A stretch of 64,000 nt of DNA from Lysinibacillus sp. BPa_S21 (GTDB lineage Bacteria > Bacillota > Bacilli > Bacillales_A > Planococcaceae), in NCBI RefSeq assembly GCF_023337795.1, contig NZ_JALIRS010000003.1, positions 62,001 to 126,000 of the forward strand. Reading direction: 5' to 3'. Both the position numbers and the translations under genes were made by a program. The notes under the pieces were generated by a model. It was not told the origin of the DNA, made no database searches, and was given only the letters and a program-made list of their open reading frames with translations. This document shows positions 22,213 through 30,561 of this stretch, in pieces (positions within the stretch are counted from its first letter, which is position 1; each line of letters opens with the position of its first letter).

Positions 22213-22806
22213 TTAGTTATGAAATTTCAACAAAAGCTCGATTTCTGTTTTTCCTTTTTGAAGCTGCTTGGCAATTTCTTCTGCGGTTTTACCTTGTTTC
22301 GCTAATTCAACTGCTTGTTGTTCTAGTGTTAATGGCTTCGCATTTTCCTTTTGGATTGCATCGGTTGATTGCTGGGCTGAATGTACCACCTTAGCCTCAG
22401 TTTTAGCCCCAGTTTGCTGTTGTCGGGAATAAGCATTGGCTACGATATTTTTGGGCACATAAACACGCGGTTCATGATCAAGACTACTTGAACCGTCCTC
22501 TGTACTTTCGTCCTTTGTTAGAGCAGGAGGTTGCTCCTGCTCTTTTTGTCTCACTATCTGCTTACCTTGTTTCACAGCATTTTGAATTTCAGACTTTGAA
22601 ACTCTTTGCAACTCTTGGATTAAGCGATCATTTTCATCTTTCATATCAGCTAAATAGACACTGATTGTATCATCCATTTCACGCATTAAGCGCTCCTGTT
22701 TTTTTTCTAAGTCCTTAAATTTTGCTAGCTTCGTATTTAATATGATAAGAAAATAAAATGAAAGTAGCTGTAAAATAAAAAGAACCGCAATTAGTATGGT
22801 TGTCAT
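22213..22806 (-). CDS. swrB: SwrB-like single-span membrane protein (YlxL)
   Basis: The product is 197 residues. It has an N-terminal membrane segment (residues 3-24), then a charged coiled-coil (about 27-75) with EKKQERLMREMDD, a variable Q/S/T-rich middle, and a conserved C-terminal helix pair AVELAKQGKTAEEIAKQLQKG ending IELLLKF. In B. subtilis the gene at this place, swrB/ylxL, promotes basal body maturation and export activation. The C-terminal pattern and location (after sigD, before rpsB) support the match; overall sequence similarity cannot be measured here. The symbol is used by position and architecture. Confidence 0.7.
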   Translation of the reverse strand: MTTILIAVLFILQLLSFYFLIILNTKLAKFKDLEKKQERLMREMDDTISVYLADMKDENDRLIQELQRVSKSEIQNAVKQGKQIVRQKEQEQPPALTKDESTEDGSSSLDHEPRVYVPKNIVANAYSRQQQTGAKTEAKVVHSAQQSTDAIQKENAKPLTLEQQAVELAKQGKTAEEIAKQLQKGKTEIELLLKFHN

Positions 22807-22815
22807 AGTAAACTC

Positions 22816-23124
22816 CTATCCACTAAAATCCACGAAATTTCCTTTAAACGGATGCTGCGAATGTTTTTCTCGCTTCTCTTTATCATTATTTTTCTTTTTT
22901 CGAGTGCCTTTTATATACTCGCCACCTGCTTCTTCATCTTCACTAATCTCATCCATACCCTCTGAAGTATTCACAACTTTTTGCTTGCGTTCTATTTCTT
23001 TTTTTAACGCTTCATTTGCATGTGCTTGCTGAGCCAAAGTTTGCTGCTGTGCCTGATCTGCCATTTTTCCTGCTTCAAATGTTTTTGGAATAGCTATTTG
23101 TAGTTCGACACCCTTTAAACTCAT
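22816..23124 (-). CDS. Small conserved-looking protein between sigD and swrB
   Basis: The product is 102 residues with no family I can name with certainty. It begins MSLKGVELQIAIPKTFEAG, has an Ala/Gln-rich helix (about 20-50), an acidic patch (EISEDEEAGGEY), a very basic stretch (RKKKNNDKEKREKH) and a C-terminal HPFKGNFVDFSG. That tail resembles a short motif I recall near SigD genes in other Bacilli and Clostridia, but I cannot confirm it. The ATG has AAGGAGGGGTCCT upstream. It ends 9 bases before the swrB-like gene, so the two are probably co-transcribed with sigD. Confidence 0.75.
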   Translation of the reverse strand: MSLKGVELQIAIPKTFEAGKMADQAQQQTLAQQAHANEALKKEIERKQKVVNTSEGMDEISEDEEAGGEYIKGTRKKKNNDKEKREKHSQHPFKGNFVDFSG

Positions 23125-23160
23125 AGGACCCCTCCTTCAACGATATGTATTTAAGGATGA

Positions 23161-23931
23161 TTATGCATTAATCATTTCATTGGATAATAATTTCCGTAGC
23201 TTTAATAGCGCCTTAGAATGGATTTGTGAAATGCGAGATGTGGATAATTCAAGCATTTCCCCAATTTCTGTTAATGTTAATTCCTCTGTATAAAATAAAC
23301 TAAGCACTAGCTGCTCCTTATCATTGAGCTTTTGGATATTTTCCGCTAAATCCCCTAGTAGTTCTGACTTAACGACAGCTTGCTCAGGTGTCTTAGTTGT
23401 ATCATCACGAATCACAAATGACTTTCCATCAGTCTCATCTTGATCTTGCTGCTCATTTATGGAAAGAACATTTGAAAAGAAATGCTCTTGTACAGTTTGG
23501 TAAACTTCTTCAACGGGTAACGCCATATGTTCCGCAAGTTCCTCAGGTGTTACATGGCGCATATATTGTTGTTCTAACTGTTCAATCTGTGCATCTAACT
23601 TTTTTGCCTTCTCACGTGCGGAACGCGGCAACCAATCTTCCTTACGTAAACCATCAATAATTGCTCCTCTTACTCTAAAAGAAGCATATGTATCAAATTT
23701 CAAGTCTCTATTAATATCAAATTTATTTAACGCATCAAAAAGACCTACCATACCTAAACTCGTTAAATCATCTCGCGATACACTTTTTGGTAAGCTCGCT
23801 CCAATGCGTTGTACATGATAGGATACTAGGGAAATATATTTTTTTATAAGTAAATCACCAGCATCTGGATCACGTTCATTTATCCAGCGGTTCCACAGCT
23901 TGTGTTCATCGTTCAGAATTGGTTGTGTCAT
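23161..23931 (-). CDS. sigD: RNA polymerase sigma factor for flagellar genes, SigD/FliA family
   Basis: The product is 256 residues from the ATG at 23931, chosen because GAGAGGTGG lies upstream and the length equals that of known SigD; a GTG further upstream would add 39 non-homologous residues. Region 2 includes YHVQRIGASLPKSVSRDDL, TSLGMVGLFDALNKFD and DTYASFRVRGAIIDGLR. Region 3 begins with DWLPRSAREKAKKLD, and region 4 is the C-terminal helix-turn-helix (LTLTEIGEMLELSTSRISQI). SigD drives late flagellar, chemotaxis and autolysin genes. Unlike the continuous B. subtilis operon, a terminator and its own promoter lie upstream. Confidence 0.97.
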   Translation of the reverse strand: MTQPILNDEHKLWNRWINERDPDAGDLLIKKYISLVSYHVQRIGASLPKSVSRDDLTSLGMVGLFDALNKFDINRDLKFDTYASFRVRGAIIDGLRKEDWLPRSAREKAKKLDAQIEQLEQQYMRHVTPEELAEHMALPVEEVYQTVQEHFFSNVLSINEQQDQDETDGKSFVIRDDTTKTPEQAVVKSELLGDLAENIQKLNDKEQLVLSLFYTEELTLTEIGEMLELSTSRISQIHSKALLKLRKLLSNEMINA

Positions 23932-24089
23932 GTTATCCACCTCTCTAAGAAAAACGCATCTACGCGCCTGTTTGCCACTGACTACCATTACCTTGATATT
24001 TTTATGTGTGCTTCTTCCTGAAAATTTTAGTTCAATAGTTGAAAACACCGAAGAGTTTCCAGGATAAAACCATTGTAATTCTTTCCTAT

Positions 24090-24118
24090 ATTATAACAAG
24101 AATCGACTATAATTTCAT
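24090..24118 (-). promoter_or_regulatory. Candidate sigma-A promoter for sigD
   Basis: A perfect TATAAT (24090-24095) with TG one base upstream and a 17-base spacer to ATGAAA (24113-24118). It lies about 160 bases upstream of the sigD ATG and downstream of the fla/che terminator. Confidence 0.6.
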
Positions 24119-24200
24119 TTGTTTCTCGTACGCTATCACAGATTCTTGAAATTTATGTGTCGGGCATTTTTTTGTTGGGATTTAGTCCAATCTCACTAAG

Positions 24201-24339
24201 ACACCCAAAACTAGGTAAGAACGGGTGTGGCATTAACTATATTTATACATGCAAATTAATTCAGGGAGTCTGATTTTTGCTACAGTCTACTCGTCTTTGC
24301 ACTGCGACGAAAGTGAAACGGCAGAGCACCCCCGAGTAG
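24201..24339. other. Non-coding stretch with two weak inverted repeats, sigD upstream region
   Basis: This is part of the 528-base gap between the fla/che terminator and sigD. ACACCC (24201-24206) pairs with GGGTGT (24223-24228), and CTACTCG (24287-24293) with CGAGTAG (24333-24339). It is GC-richer than its surroundings. I see no gene in the gap; besides these it holds the second repeat copy B and the sigD promoter. Confidence 0.4.
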
Positions 24340-24364
24340 CCCTACGCTACAATCAGTAAACATG

Positions 24365-24424
24365 GCAACAAAAAAATCCTTTTATCGCTCCATCATAAAC
24401 TTATTTTTTCCCAATCCATACGCC
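24365..24424. repeat. Second dispersed repeat, copy B
   Basis: This matches 13452-13508 closely by eye over about 60 bases (GCAACAAAAAA start, CGCTC, CATAAAC, ACGCC end). It begins just past the terminator that closes the fla/che operon. Confidence 0.6.
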
Positions 24425-24427
24425 TTA

Positions 24428-24454
24428 TAAAAAAAGAGCCGCTGCTCGCGACTC
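24428..24454 (-). terminator. Intrinsic terminator closing the fla/che operon
   Basis: GAGTCGC (24448-24454) pairs with GCGGCTC (24436-24442), with one U-G pair and a five-base loop; the minus strand continues with seven T. It begins six bases after the last gene of the operon and lies before sigD. Confidence 0.85.
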
Positions 24455-24459
24455 CTATT

Positions 24460-24834
24460 TTAACCATTATTTACTTGCGAGACATCCTCACGATTCATCA
24501 TCGTCCGTACAACCTGAGCAATTTCTTCTGAGCCTTCATCTTGAAACTCAACTGTTGAGTTAGCTGTCGGTGTTTCCTGATGGTCTTCCTCGTGATTGGC
24601 GGATTCATTTTCTTCATGCTCACCTTCAACGACTTCTTCATCGCCCTCAGGTGTGAATAAAACGTAAGAGATTAAAAATCTTACAATATACATGACGAAA
24701 AACACAATTATGCCTGCCACAAATGATCCTACGATAATACGTAGTGGTGTAAAGGGTTTTTGAAATGTAATAAAGAAATAGAGAGAAAAGGCAATTAACG
24801 CTCCCCATAGGTTATAAAAAATAGAACCGAACAT
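24460..24834 (-). CDS. Two-span membrane protein at the end of the fla/che operon, unknown function
   Basis: The product is 124 residues and belongs to no family I recognise. Two hydrophobic segments (about 8-25 and 33-60) are followed by a very acidic, His/Glu-rich tail (EEVVEGEHEENESANHEEDHQ) and a final amphipathic helix (EEIAQVVRTMMNRED). The ATG shares a base with the cheD stop codon (TAATG), so translation is coupled to cheD. It lies where B. subtilis goes straight from cheD to sigD. A role in motility or chemotaxis is inferred from position only. Confidence 0.85.
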   Translation of the reverse strand: MFGSIFYNLWGALIAFSLYFFITFQKPFTPLRIIVGSFVAGIIVFFVMYIVRFLISYVLFTPEGDEEVVEGEHEENESANHEEDHQETPTANSTVEFQDEGSEEIAQVVRTMMNREDVSQVNNG

Positions 24835-25334
24835 TATATTTCGCTCACTCCTTGGTTAACCGTTCGAATATGTAATGTTGAAGTCGCAGGATTAAATTCA
24901 ATTGTTCTACCACTATTACCGCCCGTGTCTTCGGCAACTAAACGAATTCCATGACTCTTTAGCTCATGCTTTACAGCTTCTACATTACGTGGGCCGATGC
25001 GCATGGAATCTTTATCAGAAGTGAATTGAAACATTTGCGCACCACCCGCAATTTTTGCCTTTAGTTTGAATTTTTGAACGCCTTCTAACTTTAATAAGTC
25101 AATCATTGCCGCAATGCCTGTGTCAGCAAATTTAGCCACATTTATTGACTCTTGTCTACCTAAACTCGAATCTGGCAACATCACATGAATTAAACCAGCA
25201 ATTTTTTTTGATTCATCGTATAAAATAACACCCACACAAGATCCAAGACCTGATGTTCTAATCGTATTTGGTAACTTTACTACATCCATTTGCGCAATTC
25301 CAACTTTTATCACTTGCCCATTACTACTAATCAT
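24834..25334 (-). CDS. cheD: Chemoreceptor glutamine deamidase CheD
   Basis: The product is 166 residues. CheD deamidates receptor glutamines and, in Bacillus-type systems, binds CheC to tune adaptation. The catalytic Cys33 and His50 sit in TSGLGSCVGVIL and KKIAGLIHVMLPDS. The following AKIAGGAQMF and IGPRNVEAVKHEL blocks are family-typical. It starts on the base after the cheC stop codon and overlaps the next gene by one base. Confidence 0.97.
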   Translation of the reverse strand: MISSNGQVIKVGIAQMDVVKLPNTIRTSGLGSCVGVILYDESKKIAGLIHVMLPDSSLGRQESINVAKFADTGIAAMIDLLKLEGVQKFKLKAKIAGGAQMFQFTSDKDSMRIGPRNVEAVKHELKSHGIRLVAEDTGGNSGRTIEFNPATSTLHIRTVNQGVSEI

Positions 25335-25967
25335 CTATGAAACTCCCAATGCTTTAAAAATAGCATCAAATGAGTCTGGATCTGGCAATAAGAAGAAATG
25401 CCCTCTTACCGTTTCCTGATCCTCTACACCGTCTTCAAAAATGGATGTGTTTATTACGATAACATTGTCGCTAACGTGTGATAGTTCAATCAAACCAATA
25501 CTAATAATAGCACCAAACATGTCAACACTTAGTCCCGGTACAGTTGGATAAATTTTCAAATTCGTAAAGTCAGATAACGCCGATAAATAAGAACCAGATA
25601 AAATATTACCCATTTCCTGCATAGCTGATAAACCTAACTCTGATACAGGTTGTTTTTTGAAGTCGAATGCATCATCAAAAATGAGACGACGAATAAAGCG
25701 ATTTGCTTGCTCAATTGGCAGGATAAAGAACATGCTACCTTCAGCATCGCCTTCTATGCGTAGAAAGATTCCAACTACGGCATTGTCAGATCCTCCAGCA
25801 AGCTCCATCATGTCATTAAATGACACCATTTCAACCTTCGGTACCCGCATATCAATTTTTTTACCAAGTAAATTGGAAAGTGCTGTCGCTGCATGCGCAG
25901 CACCTATATTGCCAATTTCCTTTAAAACATCTAAATGTAGTGATGTAATCTTTTGATTATATGTCAT
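25335..25967 (-). CDS. cheC: CheY-P phosphatase CheC
   Basis: The product is 210 residues. CheC dephosphorylates CheY-P and interacts with CheD. Both phosphatase helices are present: VLKEIGNIGAAHAATALS near the start, and LSAMQEMGNILSGSYLSALS in the middle, each carrying the E-x-x-N pair. The C terminus (VRGHFFLLPDPDSFDAI) resembles the region used for CheD binding. It follows cheW by eight bases. Confidence 0.97.
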   Translation of the reverse strand: MTYNQKITSLHLDVLKEIGNIGAAHAATALSNLLGKKIDMRVPKVEMVSFNDMMELAGGSDNAVVGIFLRIEGDAEGSMFFILPIEQANRFIRRLIFDDAFDFKKQPVSELGLSAMQEMGNILSGSYLSALSDFTNLKIYPTVPGLSVDMFGAIISIGLIELSHVSDNVIVINTSIFEDGVEDQETVRGHFFLLPDPDSFDAIFKALGVS

Positions 25968-25975
25968 ATCGACCC

Positions 25976-26422
25976 CTACTTTAGTGGATTTAGTACTTTC
26001 TCTAAATGCAATAAAATTAATAATCGTTTATCAATTTTAGCCACGCCTGAAATATATTCCTCTTCCAGTGAACCTACTACTTCGGGTTGGGGTTCAATTG
26101 AGTCAGCAGGGATGTCTAACACATCATTTGCAGAGTCTACAACGAAACCTACTTCCATATCTTCTAATGAAATAATGATAATGCGTGTTGTTTCTTCATG
26201 CTCAGAGGCAGGTAATTCAAATCGTTCACGTAAATCTACAATTGGCGTTACGACACCCCGTAGGTTAATGACACCTTTTACATATTTCGCCGTTTTCGGT
26301 ACGCGTGTAATATGCATTAGTTTCTCAATCCCTTGTACATGTGACACTGGAATCGCATATTCTTTATCTGCTAGTTGAAAAACAATTACTTTTATACTTT
26401 CTTGTTCCACTACGTTTGTCAT
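25976..26422 (-). CDS. cheW: Chemotaxis coupling protein CheW
   Basis: The product is 148 residues. CheW bridges receptors and CheA. Visible blocks are VIVFQLADKEYAIPVSHVQ, the conserved KYVKGVINLRGVVTPIVDLR with its NLRG turn, and VGFVVDSANDVLDI. The length is typical. It follows cheA by 27 bases with AGAGAGGTG before the ATG. Confidence 0.97.
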   Translation of the reverse strand: MTNVVEQESIKVIVFQLADKEYAIPVSHVQGIEKLMHITRVPKTAKYVKGVINLRGVVTPIVDLRERFELPASEHEETTRIIIISLEDMEVGFVVDSANDVLDIPADSIEPQPEVVGSLEEEYISGVAKIDKRLLILLHLEKVLNPLK

Positions 26423-26449
26423 TGTTTACACCTCTCTTATTCATTCACC

Positions 26450-28516
26450 TTATTTAATAAGTGCGTTACAATCCACAATTAAGGCTACTTTTCCGTTACC
26501 TAAAATAGTTGCACCTGAAATGGCAAAGATATTCGTTAGGTAGTTTCCTAATGATTTCAGCACAATTTCTTGTTGGCCAATGAATGAATCCACAACTAAA
26601 CCAGCAAGCTTCTCACCTTTTCGAACGATAACCACTGAATGGAATTCGTCACCTTGTGATTCTTTGCGAGGTACCTCAAAGATCTCCTCTAAGAATACTA
26701 ATGGTACTACTTTTCCTCGGAAGTCGATTACTTTTTGATTATGCGCATTCATAATTTCAGATGAACGGATAATTGAAGTTTCAATAATTGATGAAAGTGG
26801 AATTGCATAAATCTCTTTTTCGATTTCTACTAACATGACAGAAATAATCGATAATGTTAGTGGTAATTGAATCGAGAATACTGAGCCTACATCTTGAGTA
26901 GATTCAATTGAAATATTTCCACCCAATGATTCTATTGTTGTTTTAACAACGTCTAATCCAACGCCTCGGCCTGATACGTCAGAAATAACATCTGCCGTTG
27001 AGAACCCAGAAGCCAAAATAAGCTCATTGATTTGCTTATCTGACATTGAATATGATTGTTCTTGGGTAACAATACCTTTAGATATAGCTTTCGCCAGAAC
27101 TTTTTCACGGTTAATACCGGCTCCATCATCTTCAATTTCGATAAAGACATAGTTACCACTATGATAAGCACGCAGTACAACAGTTCCTTCTTCTGGTTTA
27201 CCTTTTGCAAGACGAGCTGTCGGATTTTCAATACCGTGGTCAACAGAATTACGTATTAAATGAACAAGTGGATCACCAATTTCATCGATTACTGTACGAT
27301 CTAGTTCTGTTTCTGCACCAATGATTTCAAGGTTAATTTTCTTGTTTAGATCACGGGATAGCTGACGAATCATTTTAGGGAATCGATTGAATACTGTTTC
27401 AACTGGAACCATGCGCATCGTTAAAATAATTGTTTGTAAATCACCCATGACGCGGCTCATACGTTCCACTGTTTCATTTAACTCTCCATGATTAACATCT
27501 GTTGCAATAGACTGTAGTCGTCCTCGATCTATAACAAGCTCTTCAAATAAGTTCATTAAAATATCAAGTCGTTCGATATTTACTCGAATTGTTTTATTTC
27601 CAACAGGCGCATGACTTTTATCAGCCTTAGCAGGAGTCGCTGCTTTTGCAGGTGTAGAAGCTGCAGTATTTGTTGCAGGTGCAGGTGGAACCTCCGCTTC
27701 TACCGTTGCTGTAGCTGTTACTGCTACCTCTTGAACTGCTTGTTCTTTCTCACCGTATTGCTGTTCTTCGATAGTTGAGACAATGACTTCTTCGACTTCT
27801 GAAACTTTCATAATCTTTTTCTGCATATCTTCAGCAGATTCTTTTGTGACGAACGCTACAAAAAATTGTTGATCGAACTGTTCGTCTTCAAGCTTTTCTA
27901 CAGATGGACTTGATTTAATAACATCCCCATCTTTTTCTAAAATCTCAAACACCATAAATACTCGTGCTGCTTTTAAAAGACAATCTTCACGTAATTTCAC
28001 TGAAATTTCAAATGCATTGAAACCTTGTTCGGCAGATTGTGAAATAACTGTTTGTTCAAAGCTGTCAAACTCTAACGTACTTGCTGTAGCAGTTGCTGAT
28101 GTCTCAGTAGTGGCTACCACTTCAGGAATTGCTTCCTCACCTAATTCAATACGCTTTAATTGAGCAACAGTTGAAGATACATCACGTTTTCCATCTCCGC
28201 CATTGGCAATATCCATTACCATTTCTTCTAGATGGTCTACTGATTCGAAAACAACATCTAAAATTTCAGGAGATACATGGATTTTCTCGTTTCGGATCGC
28301 ATCCAACACATTTTCCATTTTATGAGTTAAATCCGCTAAATCTTCAAAGCCCATTGTCGCAGACATCCCTTTTAATGTATGCGCAGAGCGGAAAATTTCC
28401 CCAACAATCGCTAAATCTTTTGGGTTTTTTTCTAGTTCTAATAAATGTTCACTACACGCTTGTAAATGGTCTTTACTTTCTTCAATAAACATCTCTAAAT
28501 ATTGATTGACTTCCAT
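26450..28516 (-). CDS. cheA: Chemotaxis histidine kinase CheA
   Basis: The product is 688 residues. The P1 phosphotransfer domain carries His46 in FRSAHTLKGMSATMGF. P2 (about 170-250) follows an Ala/Thr-rich linker, and another linker rich in Ala, Pro and Thr runs to about 300. P3 dimerisation begins at TIRVNIERLDILMNLFEELV. P4 has the N box LVHLIRNSVDHGIE, the G1 segment IEIEDDGAGI and the G2 segment GRGVGLDVV. The C-terminal P5 domain is CheW-like (YAIPLSSIIET). It lies 14 bases after cheB. Confidence 0.98.
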   Translation of the reverse strand: MEVNQYLEMFIEESKDHLQACSEHLLELEKNPKDLAIVGEIFRSAHTLKGMSATMGFEDLADLTHKMENVLDAIRNEKIHVSPEILDVVFESVDHLEEMVMDIANGGDGKRDVSSTVAQLKRIELGEEAIPEVVATTETSATATASTLEFDSFEQTVISQSAEQGFNAFEISVKLREDCLLKAARVFMVFEILEKDGDVIKSSPSVEKLEDEQFDQQFFVAFVTKESAEDMQKKIMKVSEVEEVIVSTIEEQQYGEKEQAVQEVAVTATATVEAEVPPAPATNTAASTPAKAATPAKADKSHAPVGNKTIRVNIERLDILMNLFEELVIDRGRLQSIATDVNHGELNETVERMSRVMGDLQTIILTMRMVPVETVFNRFPKMIRQLSRDLNKKINLEIIGAETELDRTVIDEIGDPLVHLIRNSVDHGIENPTARLAKGKPEEGTVVLRAYHSGNYVFIEIEDDGAGINREKVLAKAISKGIVTQEQSYSMSDKQINELILASGFSTADVISDVSGRGVGLDVVKTTIESLGGNISIESTQDVGSVFSIQLPLTLSIISVMLVEIEKEIYAIPLSSIIETSIIRSSEIMNAHNQKVIDFRGKVVPLVFLEEIFEVPRKESQGDEFHSVVIVRKGEKLAGLVVDSFIGQQEIVLKSLGNYLTNIFAISGATILGNGKVALIVDCNALIK

Positions 28517-28530
28517 AAGAGGACACCCCT

Positions 28531-29685
28531 TTAAGGCAAATATTTCATTATTGTTTGTGCGATATCATCTACATCTGCTACTTCATCGACAAGCTGCGTT
28601 TCCACTGCTGCTTTCGGCATACCATACACTATACAAGTTTCAGCTGACTCTGCGATTGCAATCACATTTCCAGTACTTTTTAGTGCTTTTAGTCCATTAG
28701 AGCCGTCATGGCCCATACCTGTCATAATAACTGCCACTTTATCAAAATCTTTAAATTGACTTACATCTTCAAACATCACATCTACAGAAGGGCGATGTCC
28801 AGATCTAGGCGGTTCATTATTATCAAGGACAATGCCAAAGGAGGTACCTATTTTTCTAAGTTTTAAATGATACCCACCAGGTGCAACATACGCCACTCCA
28901 TTTTGAAGAATATCTCCTTGCTCAGCTTCTTTTACAGTAATCTCACTCAATTGATCTAAACGGGTAGCAAGAGATTTTGTAAACCCTGCTGGCATATGCT
29001 GGACAATTAATATTGGTGCTTGAATTGATTTTGGGATTCTTGTTATAACTTCTTGTAATGCTCTAGGTCCGCCAGTAGAAGTCCCAATCAGTACAATTTT
29101 CCGGCCTACTTTATTCCATTCGACATGTGGCTTTGATAATTCTGCCCTTGTCGAGGAAATATTGACAGGAGGAGTTACCCTACTTTCACTAAATGACTCT
29201 CTTCTAATGGTACTCGCTATAAATGGCTGTTCTTGTTGTCTTTTACTGCTAGAAGGTTTCTTTAATTTTGAAATAGGTACCAATGATGCCTGTTCAACTT
29301 TGTGGACAAGTTCGATTTGGATTTTATGTAAATCAAGAGAAATTGTTCCGCTCGGCTTAGCGACAAAATCTACTGCCCCAAGTTCAATTGCTGATAAGGC
29401 ATTTTCTGCTCCTCGTTGAGTTGTACTAGAGAGCATAACAACAGGTACTGGACATATCGTCATAATTTCTTTTAAAGCCTCAAGCCCATTCATTTCAGGC
29501 ATCTCAATATCCATTGTCACAACTGTTGGCTGCAATGATTGAATCTTTTTTATCGCATCTTTCCCATTTCGTGCTGTTCCAACTACTTCAACCTTCGAGT
29601 TGCCAACAAAAAAGTCACTAATTAGCTTTCTCATAAAAGCAGAATCATCCACAACTAATAGTTTGCTTTTATGTAAAAAGTCCAA
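28531..29685 (-). CDS. cheB: Chemotaxis methylesterase CheB
   Basis: The product is 384 residues. The receiver domain (about 1-125) has Asp59 in VVTMDIEMPEMNG. A linker of about 60 residues rich in Ser, Lys and Arg follows. The methylesterase domain has the catalytic Ser in LIGTSTGGPRAL, the His in LIVQHMPAGFT and the Asp in MTGMGHDGSNGL. It removes receptor methyl groups and deamidates glutamines. It begins directly after the flhG stop codon. Confidence 0.98.
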   Translation of the reverse strand: MDFLHKSKLLVVDDSAFMRKLISDFFVGNSKVEVVGTARNGKDAIKKIQSLQPTVVTMDIEMPEMNGLEALKEIMTICPVPVVMLSSTTQRGAENALSAIELGAVDFVAKPSGTISLDLHKIQIELVHKVEQASLVPISKLKKPSSSKRQQEQPFIASTIRRESFSESRVTPPVNISSTRAELSKPHVEWNKVGRKIVLIGTSTGGPRALQEVITRIPKSIQAPILIVQHMPAGFTKSLATRLDQLSEITVKEAEQGDILQNGVAYVAPGGYHLKLRKIGTSFGIVLDNNEPPRSGHRPSVDVMFEDVSQFKDFDKVAVIMTGMGHDGSNGLKALKSTGNVIAIAESAETCIVYGMPKAAVETQLVDEVADVDDIAQTIMKYLP

Positions 29686-30561
29686 TTAATCACGTCCTTT
29701 CGAAAAAATACTTCTTAATTTAGTTAAGAATTTACCCGCTGACTGATCATGTGCATGAACTTCCTCCGCGCGGTGTTCCATGAAACGCGCCACTATAAGA
29801 TGAAGTGTCTTTGTAATTAATGCATCTGGAAAAGCTAGTGAAAAAGGCACTTGCTCACGCACAGCCTTTCGCACAACAGAATCTTCAGGTAATGCGCCTA
29901 ATATCGTCACCTCTTTGTCCAAAAAGCGTTTCATCGTACGCTTTAGTCGTTCATTAGTTTCCAGTCCTTCTTCTTTACTATGAGCTCGATTACAGAGTAT
30001 ATAAAATTGCTTGTCTGCATCTCTCGTATGAATATATTTCATCATTGAATACGCATCTGTTATAGATGTTGGCTCTGCCGTTGATAAAACAATAATTTCA
30101 TCTATAGAAGCTAGTAAATCTAATGACCAGTTAGTAGCTCCTGCGCCCATATCAAATAAGATGTAATCAAAGCTTTTTTGAAGCTGCTCAAAAGCCTGAA
30201 TGAGTCGTTCAAACAAAACCTCTGACCATTCTAGGACGCCCGACATACCAGACCCACCTGAAATAAACTTTAAATCGTAAGGACCTGCAAATATTACTTC
30301 ATCTAGTAACTTATTTCCTTCTAAGTAATCTTTTAAACTATAAGATGCATTTTTTCCAATCAATATATTGATATTGCCCATGCCAATATCCATATCAACG
30401 ATGACAACTTTTTTCCCTTTATTGGCCAATGTAGTTGCAAAATTCATAGTGAAGTTACTTTTACCAACCCCACCTTTACCGCTTACAACCGCAATTGCCC
30501 TTCCTAGTTCGCCCTGCTGTCTCAACATTTTCAAGCGTAATGTTTCAGCTTGGTCTCTCAT
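29686..30561 (-). CDS. flhG: FlhG (YlxH) MinD-like ATPase
   Basis: The product is 291 residues. FlhG controls flagellar number and placement, binds the C-ring proteins FliM/FliY and activates the FlhF GTPase. The activating DQAETLR segment is at residues 3-9. The deviant Walker A GKGGVGKS is at 28-35, switch I VIVDMDIGMGN follows, and switch II is DYILFDMGAGA. The usual C-terminal membrane helix region is present in weaker form. It overlaps flhF by four bases. Confidence 0.97.
   Translation of the reverse strand: MRDQAETLRLKMLRQQGELGRAIAVVSGKGGVGKSNFTMNFATTLANKGKKVVIVDMDIGMGNINILIGKNASYSLKDYLEGNKLLDEVIFAGPYDLKFISGGSGMSGVLEWSEVLFERLIQAFEQLQKSFDYILFDMGAGATNWSLDLLASIDEIIVLSTAEPTSITDAYSMMKYIHTRDADKQFYILCNRAHSKEEGLETNERLKRTMKRFLDKEVTILGALPEDSVVRKAVREQVPFSLAFPDALITKTLHLIVARFMEHRAEEVHAHDQSAGKFLTKLRSIFSKGRD

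Noticed and set aside
23932..24048. Longer sigD reading frame from a GTG at 24048
   Set aside because: The extra 39 residues are not sigma-like, there is no ribosome site, and the ATG at 23931 has GAGAGGTGG and gives the family length.
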